From NCBI GenBank assembly GCA_965262425.1, contig OZ253536.1, positions 4,340,001 to 4,404,000 of the forward strand: a DNA stretch of 64,000 bases, read 5' to 3'. The stretch comes from CAZOZZ01 sp965262425. Lineage in GTDB: Bacteria > Acidobacteriota > Terriglobia > 20CM-2-55-15. A model generated the notes under the pieces. That model did no database searches and was not told the DNA's origin. It was given only the letters and a program-made list of their open reading frames with translations. Made by a program: the position numbers and the translations under genes. Below, one piece after another: positions 36,248 through 44,091 of this stretch (positions within the stretch are counted from its first letter, which is position 1; every line of letters starts with the position of its first letter).

Positions 36248-36658
36248 GACGCAGAGGCGCAGAGACGCAAAGGGAATTTGGGTCTTCCGCAGAATTTGTG
36301 GGTAAAACCGTCTTCCATCGCCGCTTGAGGAGACCACGGTGCTCGCCAAGCCTCAAGGCTTCCCTCGCAAGCTCGGCGGCTGCGCCAGCCTTGACCCTCG
36401 GCTGCGCTCCGCGGTGTCGGCTGGTGTGGGCGATGGGGAACGGGGCCTCCGGCGGGGGCTCCGGGCACCGGGTGTAGGCGTCCGACCGAAGTGGGTACTG
36501 GAATATTCGCCGTCGAACAAAAGAATAAGGTACTTTGTTTCAATTACTTATGTGCGCACAGGCCTTTGGACTGCCCACAAATTCTGCGGAGGAGGCGGGA
36601 ATTTTTTGGAAGTGACGGAAAAAAGAAAAGAAACTCTGCGTCTTTGCGCCTCCGTCGA
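36248..36658. repeat. Octamer-type palindromic repeat interrupted by MITE copy 2
   Basis: The left arm (36248-36272) is made of GACGCAGAGGCGCAGAGACG-type octamers. The right arm (36634-36658) reads CTCTGCGTCTTTGCGCCTCC and is its imperfect reverse complement. The 317-bp element sits between them at the loop side, so the original palindrome was about 90 bp, like the one at 34581-34677. Confidence 0.65.
36280..36596 (+). mobile_element. 317-bp MITE-like element, copy 2
   Basis: Same ends and same length as copy 1, with target duplication GGGAATTT at 36272-36279 and 36597-36604. It lies between the aldolase gene and a convergent hypothetical gene and interrupts only a palindromic repeat. It differs from the other copies at one internal dinucleotide (GCCAGCC). 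Confidence 0.93.
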
Positions 36659-36690
36659 AAAAACCTACCAGTTAGACACGGAGTTTGCAC

Positions 36691-38022
36691 TCAGGCCCTT
36701 CCTTCCCGATCCGCCGTGTGCTCCTTGATGATGCGGACCGTCTTTACGAAGTCCCGGAGCCCTGCGCGGGGATCGTACACGACGGCAGGTACGGGGCGGC
36801 CGCGGATCGTATCGGGACTTGATCGCGCGTAGCCCATCAGGGTTCTTGCCAGCGCGGTTCTTGCTTTTCCTTTTTCTTCGTCACGGGGAATACCGGTAAG
36901 CAGGTCGTTCAGTGCCAGGTCCCAGGGCTTGCCCCGGGCGAGAGCATCGACGACCATCCCCTTGACGAGGTTGTGCGGGAAATTGAAGAAAAACGATATT
37001 GGGGAATAGACCTGCGGCGAAGGACGCTGCTGTTTGAATTCCTCGAACAGATCCTGACGGTACCTGCCGAGCAGTTCGGCGCATTCGGAACGCTCGCCTT
37101 CATAGCGGGCCAGGGAAGCCGGCGGTTTGCCGACGAAAGCCCGGGCATCGGGCGATAATCCATTCAGGATGCCTTCAACGACTTTCTCCCGCTCTACTCC
37201 GTGAATGTCCGCGTCATGCATGCTCGCATAGGCCTTTGTGAGAGTCGAGACCGCAAAACACAGCCATGGGTAATCGGGGACGTTGTCGTCGCGCATGGCG
37301 CCGATATCCTTTCCGTAAGACGCTTCCAGTCCGAAACGCAGGTGGCTACCGAGAATACCTGCATGAACGAGAGCCAGTTTCACTTGATGGGCCTGATTCA
37401 ATGTTCTGACCTTCTCCAGCAACCTGTCGTAGGCTGATTCATCGTATTCGAAGTGAGAGGTTGCGATAAAAATCAGGGTTTCGGCGTTGTCTGCGAATTT
37501 CTGGCCGCTGCCGTTGGGGCCCTGCAGGTTTCGGAGAAGGCGGTCCAGGCGGTCGAGATTCTCGTCGGCATCGCCCTCATCCCATACCCTCAAGACAAGA
37601 AGCGCCAGAACGTACATGAAGTAGTAGTCCAAAAGGATAGCGAGAGGTGTCTTGTCGGTGTGCCCGCCGCCGGGAGTACGCATGAAATAGCTGACAACCT
37701 CTACCGGAATGATCTCCTTGTTGAACTCTTCGGCTTTGCCGTCCCAATCATGGAGGACGTGAAACCCGTCCTCCTCGGTCCGGCTGTTGAACTCTCTGAG
37801 ACCCCTGTCCAGATCCAGTTGACCGGTTGCCGACTTGAAGGTGTGGGAGCGCATACAGGCGCGTAGACGCGTCAGCGATTTGGCGGCATTCGTCGACTTG
37901 GAAACTTCAGCCAGAATTTCCTGACGAGTTGTTCCCCCGAGCGCTTCTTCAAGGTGCAGGCAAATTCCGTCGAAGGTGATCTCGTTCGTTGTTCCCCGAT
38001 GTTTTTTGCGTTTAGCTACCAT
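36691..38022 (-). CDS. Large hypothetical protein
   Basis: 443 residues, family not recognised. It has no signal peptide and no strong membrane segment, apart from a moderately hydrophobic helix LLDYYFMYVLALLVLRVW around residues 130-147. It is mostly alpha-helical and charged. Motif-like patches are HFEYDESAYDRLLEKVRTLNQAHQVKLALVH, SFFFNFPHNLVKGMVVDALARG and the basic N-terminus VAKRKKHRGT. No nucleotide-binding or catalytic signature is visible. It ends next to MITE copy 2, convergent with the aldolase gene. The start (ATG 38022) lacks a clear ribosome site, so translation from a nearby codon is possible. Confidence 0.65.
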   Translation of the reverse strand: MVAKRKKHRGTTNEITFDGICLHLEEALGGTTRQEILAEVSKSTNAAKSLTRLRACMRSHTFKSATGQLDLDRGLREFNSRTEEDGFHVLHDWDGKAEEFNKEIIPVEVVSYFMRTPGGGHTDKTPLAILLDYYFMYVLALLVLRVWDEGDADENLDRLDRLLRNLQGPNGSGQKFADNAETLIFIATSHFEYDESAYDRLLEKVRTLNQAHQVKLALVHAGILGSHLRFGLEASYGKDIGAMRDDNVPDYPWLCFAVSTLTKAYASMHDADIHGVEREKVVEGILNGLSPDARAFVGKPPASLARYEGERSECAELLGRYRQDLFEEFKQQRPSPQVYSPISFFFNFPHNLVKGMVVDALARGKPWDLALNDLLTGIPRDEEKGKARTALARTLMGYARSSPDTIRGRPVPAVVYDPRAGLRDFVKTVRIIKEHTADREGRA

Positions 38023-38128
38023 TGGCTGGATGCTCGGTCCTTGATGGCGACGACCAAAGACCGGAGCAGGAGGCCTTCGGAAATCCCGGATTGCATTTTG
38101 CGCCGGTCTCCGAACCCGAAGAGCCTAT

Positions 38129-38458
38129 TCAAGCTTTCTTCGAAGCCGCAATCGACTTGGCCGCCCATTCTCGAAGAGAGCGGTCTTGTTCCAACACCTC
38201 ATCCGGTATTGAGAAATACGGCATCTTCCCGTGCCTGTCGGCTCCCACCCTTTCGAATTGATCCCGGTTGGAGTCATTGACCTTCAGAAATGGACGGCCA
38301 CCCGAGTCCACGATGGCGAACATCGTGCCGTCTTCGAAGACGCCGTATCCGCCAAACATCCTTTTGCTCGTCACGTTGCCAAGAGGCATGAGCCGTCGAA
38401 CGATCCCTTCGGCGGCGTCGGTAGACGTGTTGGTGAGTTTGTCGCCCTTCTTACCCAT
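38129..38458 (-). CDS. TfoX/Sxy N-terminal domain protein
   Basis: 109 residues with the TfoX-N fold signature: VTSKRMFGGYGVFEDGTMFAIVDSGGRPFLKV, then PYFSIPDEVLEQDRSLREWAAKSIAAS. In gammaproteobacteria TfoX/Sxy regulates competence, but stand-alone N-domain proteins in other phyla are of unknown role. It lies 4 bp after the DUF1858 gene on the same strand and is likely cotranscribed with it. Confidence 0.88.
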   Translation of the reverse strand: MGKKGDKLTNTSTDAAEGIVRRLMPLGNVTSKRMFGGYGVFEDGTMFAIVDSGGRPFLKVNDSNRDQFERVGADRHGKMPYFSIPDEVLEQDRSLREWAAKSIAASKKA

Positions 38459-38462
38459 CGAT

Positions 38463-39005
38463 TCATCTCCCGGAAAGACTGGTTAGCCTGGCGAAATACG
38501 TCCGGACCAATCCGTCATCTTTCGTTTCCGACCAGACTACGTAGCCCCGCTCCCTCATGATGTCGATGCCCGGAGCGGGCAGGAATGTGGTGATCAACTC
38601 GACGATTTCCCCCTGTTCCACGCTTCGGGCTGCCTGAGCGAGACCGACCAGGGGCATCTGGTTCGGGTCGCTCACCCGTTCGTCGATCGATTTTCTAATC
38701 TTTTCCCTTTGAAACCATTCGGGACGCTCCGCACTGTAGGAGTCGACCTCCGACTCTATCCCGTCAAGCGCGTCCTGACCAATTGCCGTCCGAAGCTTGT
38801 TGACCAACTTGTCGACCGGTATCCCTCCGACCGCGGCCGCCTGTCGTAGCGAAGCGACCTTAGCCACACTCTTTCGCACGATGGGGTTTTTCAGTTTCTT
38901 GAACGGCGGGGCTATCTCGATGAGGACATCCTCGAGCTGCGGGTAGCAATCGAGCAGCGCGGCGACTTTCGTCGATGGAGTGATGGCCAGCCGGTCGTCG
39001 GTCAT
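38463..39005 (-). CDS. DUF1858-domain protein
   Basis: 180 residues from ATG 39005. The N-terminal half matches the DUF1858 pattern of redox-associated small domains: ALLDCYPQLEDVLIEIAPPFKKLKNPIVRKSVAKVASLRQAA followed by GIPVDKLVNKLR. The C-terminal half has a TusA/DUF2249-like look (MPLVGLAQAARSVEQGEIVELITTFLPAPGIDIMRERGY). Such proteins often accompany denitrification or sulfur-transfer genes, none of which is seen here. A longer frame upstream overlaps the serine hydrolase gene and is rejected. The gap to that gene is 8 bp. Confidence 0.78.
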   Translation of the reverse strand: MTDDRLAITPSTKVAALLDCYPQLEDVLIEIAPPFKKLKNPIVRKSVAKVASLRQAAAVGGIPVDKLVNKLRTAIGQDALDGIESEVDSYSAERPEWFQREKIRKSIDERVSDPNQMPLVGLAQAARSVEQGEIVELITTFLPAPGIDIMRERGYVVWSETKDDGLVRTYFARLTSLSGR

Positions 39006-39013
39006 TTGATGCC

Positions 39014-40318
39014 TCAGTACAGGTCGGCGAACATTTTCAGGCAGACTTCCAGTGGAGAAGGCGAGACCTCGCCATATCCATGTGTTCCTACAAACGCGAG
39101 CACGACATCTTTGTCCGGGTCGATGTAGAGGCCCTGGCCGGCGAAACCCCCTTTGAAAAACGAGCCGTCGTCGTAAACCTGCCACTGGTAGCTGACATAC
39201 CGAAGCGGCGGCACCTGATCCAGGTATGGAGATTCTTCCATCAGTTCCTGGCGCCCGCCGTTTCGGATCTTCTCGAGATAGGCATCCGAAATCAATCCTT
39301 CGGCGTTCACCGCGGTATGACTGGGAGTGAACAGCAATCCGAATCGAGCTACGTCTCTCAGGTTCGCTACGATGCCGGCATGAACCGCCGGTCGACCCGA
39401 ATCGTTCACTGTGATCAGGCCGTCCGCTTCGGCGCCAATGTGACTCCAGATTTCATCAGACAAAACCTCGGCGAAACTCTGTCCGGTCGTCTTTTCGACC
39501 AGCCAGCCGAGGACAGCGGAATTGACACTGATGTAATCAAAGGTCTCCCCGGGTTTTGATAGCCGCCCCAGGCTCGCCAGGAAGTCATAGGTCGAACCCT
39601 GGTGTACCGATTCCGGCATGGATTCGGTTTTTGTAAGCCACCCCAGACTGGCTTCGAACTGGTAGTGCTTTCGTTCTGGATTGGTGTAGGCGCCATCTAC
39701 CCACTCGCGTGCATCGATTCCCGAGGCCATATCCAGGATGTCGCGAACCTTCACGCCGCTCCAGCCGCCAGATGCAAGCTCCGGAATATACCGTTCGATT
39801 GGTTCGTCAGCCAGGAGGAGTTCCCTGTCTTCGAGAATCGCGATGAGCGTGGACACGTAGACCTTGCTGAGCGAAAACAGGATATGCCGGTCGCCTTTAC
39901 TCATGCGCGGATATTTTTCGTACACCACCCTGCCGCCCTGGAGTATCACGATGCCGTCGATCGATGCCCCGTCGACATAATCATCGAACCGTGTCGTACG
40001 GTTTCCATCGAGGGATACGGAGAAGTCGGCAATATCGTCATTATCCGCGTACTCCAGCTGTGCAGTCGGACCCGCTCGTTCAATTGTGGCCGTAGGAAAA
40101 AAGGGCGCGGTGTTCAGAAACGCGAAACGGCTGATCTCACCTCCGTCGTCCCAGTTGTCGAGATCGATCTCGGAGCGAAACGATTCCATCTCATCGGCGG
40201 TGTATCCCCGCCATTCGGCAATTCCGACCGAGTCTTCGCCGTCCGCATCGTCCGGAGTTACCGCGCACCCCAGCATCAGTACGGTGATGGCGGCGATACA
40301 TGCAAATTGAGTTTTCAA
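39014..40318 (-). CDS. Beta-lactamase-family serine hydrolase, lipoprotein
   Basis: 434 residues. I choose the TTG at 40318 because GGAAGGAG stands 7 bp upstream and the product then begins with a lipoprotein signal (LKTQFACIAAITVLMLGC, lipobox LMLGC). The class C-like domain has the nucleophile motif SLSK in HILFSLSKVYVSTL, a YxN equivalent YISVNSAVLGWL, and a late KGGFAGQG segment as the KTG-type box. The family covers esterases, peptidases and true beta-lactamases; the relaxed KGG box argues against a dedicated beta-lactamase. It sits at the head of a three-gene minus-strand group with DUF1858 and TfoX genes. Confidence 0.85.
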   Translation of the reverse strand: MKTQFACIAAITVLMLGCAVTPDDADGEDSVGIAEWRGYTADEMESFRSEIDLDNWDDGGEISRFAFLNTAPFFPTATIERAGPTAQLEYADNDDIADFSVSLDGNRTTRFDDYVDGASIDGIVILQGGRVVYEKYPRMSKGDRHILFSLSKVYVSTLIAILEDRELLLADEPIERYIPELASGGWSGVKVRDILDMASGIDAREWVDGAYTNPERKHYQFEASLGWLTKTESMPESVHQGSTYDFLASLGRLSKPGETFDYISVNSAVLGWLVEKTTGQSFAEVLSDEIWSHIGAEADGLITVNDSGRPAVHAGIVANLRDVARFGLLFTPSHTAVNAEGLISDAYLEKIRNGGRQELMEESPYLDQVPPLRYVSYQWQVYDDGSFFKGGFAGQGLYIDPDKDVVLAFVGTHGYGEVSPSPLEVCLKMFADLY

Positions 40319-40529
40319 GCGACTGCTCCTTCCGTTCCTCTCACGCTGGTTCTTTCGGTTTCCCGCCCGGCTGTTCTTCGCGTTCGAAACACGCAACAAA
40401 ACAATGTACAACAGGGAGTTCCAGAGGTTAAGGAACAAAGTGCCGGGAGGCCTGTTTTGTTGTTCGCTTTGAGATTGACCTTGGGTATAGTGTGCCGAAA
40501 GCAGGTATACGACACTCGGAGGAGGATCG

Positions 40530-40763
40530 ATGAAGTTAGCGAGATTGTTTATCGCTTTGTTGGTTGTATCGGCACTGGGGACAGTGGTGATCGCAGAGCA
40601 GCGGGGTCGGGGTGGACGTGGAGGCCGCGGTCAGGAAAGGGTGCTCACTCCCGAACAGCAGGCCGCGCGGGACGAAGCACAAGCTCGCAACGCACGGCCG
40701 ATGGACGCGCTGGACTCGGTTTGGCTGGAAGAATTGACGGTTACCGAAGTCGCCGACGCCTAG
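40530..40763 (+). pseudogene. N-terminal remnant of an exported creatininase-family amidohydrolase
   Basis: 77 residues. The signal peptide LARLFIALLVVSALGTVVIA is followed by an RGRGGRGGRG stretch and then ARPMDALDSVWLEELTVTEVADA, which matches the start of exported creatininase-family proteins (RPxxALDSVFxEELTxxEVRDA). The frame stops directly after this segment, where the convergent phosphatase gene ends, so the catalytic domain is missing. GGAGGAGGATCG before ATG 40530 shows the expression signals survive. The fragment could still produce a short secreted RG-rich peptide. Confidence 0.6.
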
Positions 40764-41185
40764 AGCGACTCGAGGAACGCCGCGAACTGTTCGTTGAAAA
40801 GAGCGCCCGGCCGCCTGGACCTCAATAGCGCAACCGTCTCTGGCCCGGGCATACCCAGTTTGTTCAGAATCAATCCTGCTACAAGAGCCGAACGATTAAA
40901 GCCCATACCACAGTGCGAAAGCACGCGATGCTCACTGGCGACCAGTGTGGCGCCCAGCTGCGCCACGCCATGGAGCTTGTTGAGGTTTGGCAGATCTTCA
41001 TCGTAGATCGGAAAGTACACGTACAGGCACTGATCGGGAGCGGTTGGAACACCGACATCGAGACCGGCTTCAAGATCGAAGACCGTGTCGATACCGCGGC
41101 TGTCTACAACCTGCCAGTCTTTGATCACTGGCGAAATGAACAGCAGGCCTTCGTCATCCACTTGAATGGGATCCATATCAATCAT
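40760..41185 (-). CDS. Dual-specificity protein phosphatase family protein
   Basis: 141 residues. The phosphatase loop HCGMGFNRS matches HCxxGxxRS, with Cys as nucleophile and Arg for phosphate binding. The general acid region is YFPIYDEDLPNLN. The N-terminal half (LFISPVIKDWQVVDSRGIDTVFDLEAG) has the usual DSP strand-helix layout. ATG 41185 follows GAGGAAAGCAAC and is preferred over an ATG at 41206. Its substrate could be phosphoprotein or another phosphate ester. It ends against the creatininase remnant. Confidence 0.88.
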   Translation of the reverse strand: MIDMDPIQVDDEGLLFISPVIKDWQVVDSRGIDTVFDLEAGLDVGVPTAPDQCLYVYFPIYDEDLPNLNKLHGVAQLGATLVASEHRVLSHCGMGFNRSALVAGLILNKLGMPGPETVALLRSRRPGALFNEQFAAFLESL

Positions 41186-41244
41186 GTTGCTTTCCTCAAT
41201 TGCCATGCTTACGATCTCGCCATCACCGGACTCGGGAGCCGGTC

Positions 41245-42102
41245 TCAGCTCGCCATGTTGGTGACGATTTCCTGGTAGCGTTTCGTGGCCAGTTCGGACG
41301 GTTCTCCCTTCCTGCAGAACAAGAACTTTGCCAGTTTCCGGTTTGGCCGTTCGACAACAAGTTGTCCTCGTTCATCGAGCTTCGACTTCAACATCTCGAG
41401 TGCCTCGCCGTAGCGGTCATCCTTTCGGGCTCGCGCATAGAAGGACAAGACATGGGTGTAGTAAAAGAGGTTGTACCGCAAGAACGGGTACTCCACCTGC
41501 ATGAAGAGCGTACCGATACCGAAATGGCACGGTCCGGTTGGTATCCGGACCGTCCAATGATCGAGAAGCGTTTCAACGGCTCGGTCGAGGGCGGTCGTCT
41601 CGGTTCCTTGTTTTGTGAAGCGAACCGCGTCCAGGGCGAACAGCGTGACGCCGGGGTTGGAGAATTCCGTTTCGGGTCCACGACCTCCCGAGAATTTCCT
41701 GCACCGCCAGCCCCCGTCATCGTACCGATTGTCGAGCAAGTGATCGAGCATCCGCTGAACCCGGGGTTCGCCGGCATAGCCGAACCGGCACAGCGCCGAC
41801 GCCGCGATTGCGGTGTGGCAGGGATAAATACTTCCCTTTGGCGCGACCCGGAAGCGACCATCATCCCGGCAGGCATTCAAGAGAAGACGCGCCGCGCCTC
41901 GAACGGCTTCATGAGATTTTGGGACCCGCAGTTCGCTGAGAATCAACAGGGACTCGAGAGTGCTGAAGGGCCCTCCGGTTCCGAAGCGGCCATCCATACT
42001 GGCCCAGTAGTCGCCACCGTTATCGTGCCGTGTGGCCAGTACCGCTTCGATATCTGAAGCGTACTTCTTGCTTGCCAAAATCCTTACCCCTTCGTTTTTC
42101 AT
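41245..42102 (-). CDS. Prenyltransferase/squalene-oxidase-repeat-like protein
   Basis: 285 residues forming alpha-alpha barrel repeats. Repeats with the QxxDGxF-like consensus are visible at NACRDDGRFRVAP, DNRYDDGGWRCRKFSGGRG and TGGPFSTLESLLILSEL. These proteins resemble terpene cyclase barrels but usually lack the DxDD acid, and none is seen here, so cyclase activity is not claimed. No signal peptide. It lies between the phosphatase and DinB genes on the same strand. Confidence 0.7.
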   Translation of the reverse strand: MKNEGVRILASKKYASDIEAVLATRHDNGGDYWASMDGRFGTGGPFSTLESLLILSELRVPKSHEAVRGAARLLLNACRDDGRFRVAPKGSIYPCHTAIAASALCRFGYAGEPRVQRMLDHLLDNRYDDGGWRCRKFSGGRGPETEFSNPGVTLFALDAVRFTKQGTETTALDRAVETLLDHWTVRIPTGPCHFGIGTLFMQVEYPFLRYNLFYYTHVLSFYARARKDDRYGEALEMLKSKLDERGQLVVERPNRKLAKFLFCRKGEPSELATKRYQEIVTNMAS

Positions 42103-42181
42103 CGACCGGCCGCCGTTTGGGCTGCGGCAAGACTCCCTCGGACAGTTTCGTTGAATAAGTAATCCAACAGGCCTGTTCGTC

Positions 42182-42757
42182 TCATCCAGCGGAGCTGTTC
42201 CCTACCGGTCGCGCTCCTACCCAGTGGATACCCAGATCCGCCGCCTGCTGCAGTCGGTCCGACAGTTGAGCCGCATGGTGCTGAATGTGGCGGATGGCAA
42301 TGAACTGATGCTCCATCTTGTAGACCTTGTACCAGCTGAACCCACTTTCCGGAACATGGAGGTCGAGCGCGTCGACGGCAGTATCGACCATCTCGTCGCA
42401 GACACTCCAATATGCCAACACCTCCGCCCTGGAGTAAGGTTCCGGGATCAGCGGCAGCGTGCTGTCGGGCTTGGGTCGCCCGGCTATGCCGTCAGGATAT
42501 TGAACTTCGGATTGGTGGTGTTCCAGGGGGTGGAAGGCGGACTCGTTCGGTTGCAGGTACAAATGTGCGATGAACAACGTGTGGTAGGCGATCTGCCAGA
42601 ACGAGTTGCGATGTTCTGTTCCCGTCCAGACATCTTCGGGGCATCGTTCGAGTGTTTCCCCAAGCATCGCGAGCGAGGCGTGGTACTGGCTCTTGATCAC
42701 GGACCTCAACGTTTCGGTCGGATCCTCGGTGTTTCCTGTGCCTGCGTTCTGGTCCAT
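42182..42757 (-). CDS. DinB-like (YfiT/DinB) family protein
   Basis: 191 residues, a four-helix DinB fold. The metal-binding histidines are in FWQIAYHTLFIAHLYL (first site) and HQFIAIRHIQHHAAQLSDRLQQ (second site), and the pattern RHIQHHAAQLSDRL is diagnostic. The family includes thiol-dependent transferases (bacillithiol, mycothiol) and proteins of unknown role. Nothing indicates the thiol used here. Confidence 0.88.
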   Translation of the reverse strand: MDQNAGTGNTEDPTETLRSVIKSQYHASLAMLGETLERCPEDVWTGTEHRNSFWQIAYHTLFIAHLYLQPNESAFHPLEHHQSEVQYPDGIAGRPKPDSTLPLIPEPYSRAEVLAYWSVCDEMVDTAVDALDLHVPESGFSWYKVYKMEHQFIAIRHIQHHAAQLSDRLQQAADLGIHWVGARPVGNSSAG

Positions 42758-42785
42758 GACAAGACTCCTTCTCGAAGAGGAACGA

Positions 42786-42875
42786 CTATCCGGTTGGGCG
42801 CAAGGGCGGGAGGAGTAGGATCACGATCTGCACGACACCGAGTAGGGTACCGAACACCCAACCCAGCCAGTGCAT
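42786..42875 (-). CDS. Candidate 29-residue membrane peptide
   Basis: A short frame from ATG 42875 to TAG 42786 encodes a single hydrophobic helix (WLGWVFGTLLGVVQIVILLL) with a basic, proline-rich end. CTGGAGACGCAC gives a ribosome site at proper spacing. It fills the otherwise empty 140 bp between the pentapeptide-repeat gene and the DinB gene. The evidence is only composition and the ribosome site. Confidence 0.4.
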   Translation of the reverse strand: MHWLGWVFGTLLGVVQIVILLLPPLRPTG

Positions 42876-42897
42876 GTGCGTCTCCAGGTTTCCCGAT

Positions 42898-43707
42898 CTA
42901 TTCTTCCTCGTCGCCTACGACCACTCCAAGGTGTCTGGCCAGCATCCCCGAAAGAGTCACCATCTGCGCGGGGCTGACCATCACACCGCGCAGTTCCTCG
43001 GGCTTGATTCCAATCCCCTCGATGTCGGAACCGCGGAAATCGGCACCATCGAGTTTTGCTCCAGAGAACTGGGCCTTCCTTAAGTCGCAGCGATAAAACC
43101 GAACTCCCCTCAAGTCGGCCCCTCCAAAGTCGGCGTCTCGCATTATGCAGTTTCTAAAGGCGGTGTTGTTGAACGAGGCCTGACGGAAACTGCTGAGGTC
43201 CAGGGCACAACTTTCGAACAGAACGTGCTTGAGAGAAGAACCGGCCGCATCGAACCCGGTCAAGCGGGATTCGTTTGCCCGAGTCCGATAGATGATCGAT
43301 TCGTGCCATTTACCGTTCGCCAGGTCACATTGATCGAAGAGAACATCCGTCAGTTCCAGTCGCTCGAGTCGCGCGTTCTGGAGCTCAACGTGCCGTCAGT
43401 TCCAATTGATACGCTACCAAGTCATTCAGAGAGCAGTCTTCGATCAGTGCATCAACAAACCGATCCCCTTCGCCGATGTCGGTAGGGACCAGACGAAGCG
43501 GCTCGGGTGCCGAAGTCGGACACGCTTCAGTTCCAATTGATACGCTACCAAGTCATTCAGAGAGCAGTCTTCGATCAGTGCATCAACAAACCGATCCCCT
43601 TCGCCGATGTCGGTAGGGACCAGACGAAGCGGCTCGGGTTGCGCGGGAATACGGGGCGGATTCACGCGTGGAGTTTTCTTGCGCCGCGTCATAAGTACGG
43701 GTTTCAT
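42898..43707 (-). pseudogene. Pentapeptide-repeat protein gene broken by an internal duplication
   Basis: The distal part (43263-42898 and the frame above it) is a right-handed beta-helix of pentapeptides: LERLELTDVLFDQCDLANG, then ALDLSSFRQASFNNTAFRNC, DADFGGADLRGVRFYRCDLR and KAQFSGAKLDGADFRGS. The N-terminal part from ATG 43707 reads PAQPEPLRLVPTDIGEGDR and DCSLNDLVAYQLELKRVRLRH in the same frame. A 117-bp insertion at about 43391-43507, mostly a second copy of the neighbouring 113 bp read out of phase, brings a TGA at 43444. Removing it restores YQLELKRVRLRHVELQNARL and a 230-residue protein. Function of the intact form unknown. Confidence 0.72.
43396..43639. repeat. 113-bp direct duplication inside the pentapeptide-repeat gene
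   Basis: Positions 43396-43508 and 43527-43639 are identical over 113 bp, offset 131 bp, with 18 bp between them. A short CGGCA microhomology stands at the junctions, which suggests a replication-slippage or end-joining event, or an assembly artefact. Confidence 0.9.
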
Positions 43708-43721
43708 GATGCCGTTGCTCT

Positions 43722-44069
43722 TTATGTTGCGAGTCCGAGGGCCAGGGCAACCGACCAGGCAAGAAACGCCATCTCCGCCATAAGGGCAACAATCACGCTG
43801 AGGGTGACCATCCGCAGGTGTCGACGGGCAGCCTCCGTCTCGTAACAGAGTTTGGGTTCATTCGAGAAGACAAGCAGTTGCATTTGCCAACCCTGTGAAA
43901 ACGACGTATTGACCCACACCGGCGGTCTTCCCAGTGCATCGTAGAGATCTTTGTGGTGGTCCATGAGAAGGAGGAAGAAGCGAGCTTTTGCCTGAGTCCC
44001 GACCACCAGCGCCGTTACGATCGTACCAAGGAAAATCAGAAGTGCGACAACCCACGCGGATGCACTCAT
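43722..44069 (-). CDS. Small two-helix membrane protein
   Basis: 115 residues with membrane helices at about 5-26 (AWVVALLIFLGTIVTALVVG) and 88-110 (VTLSVIVALMAEMAFLAWSVALALG). They frame a soluble loop containing MDHHKDLYDALGRPPVWVNTSF. No family recognised. It starts about 20 bp after the stop of the beta-propeller lipoprotein gene on the same strand; the ribosome site is weak. Confidence 0.6.
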   Translation of the reverse strand: MSASAWVVALLIFLGTIVTALVVGTQAKARFFLLLMDHHKDLYDALGRPPVWVNTSFSQGWQMQLLVFSNEPKLCYETEAARRHLRMVTLSVIVALMAEMAFLAWSVALALGLAT

Positions 44070-44091
44070 AGTTCGGGAGCAGCGGGGACCA

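Noticed and set aside
34581..36658. CRISPR-like repeats
   Set aside because: The octamer strings form dyads without regular unique spacers, and no cas gene is present.
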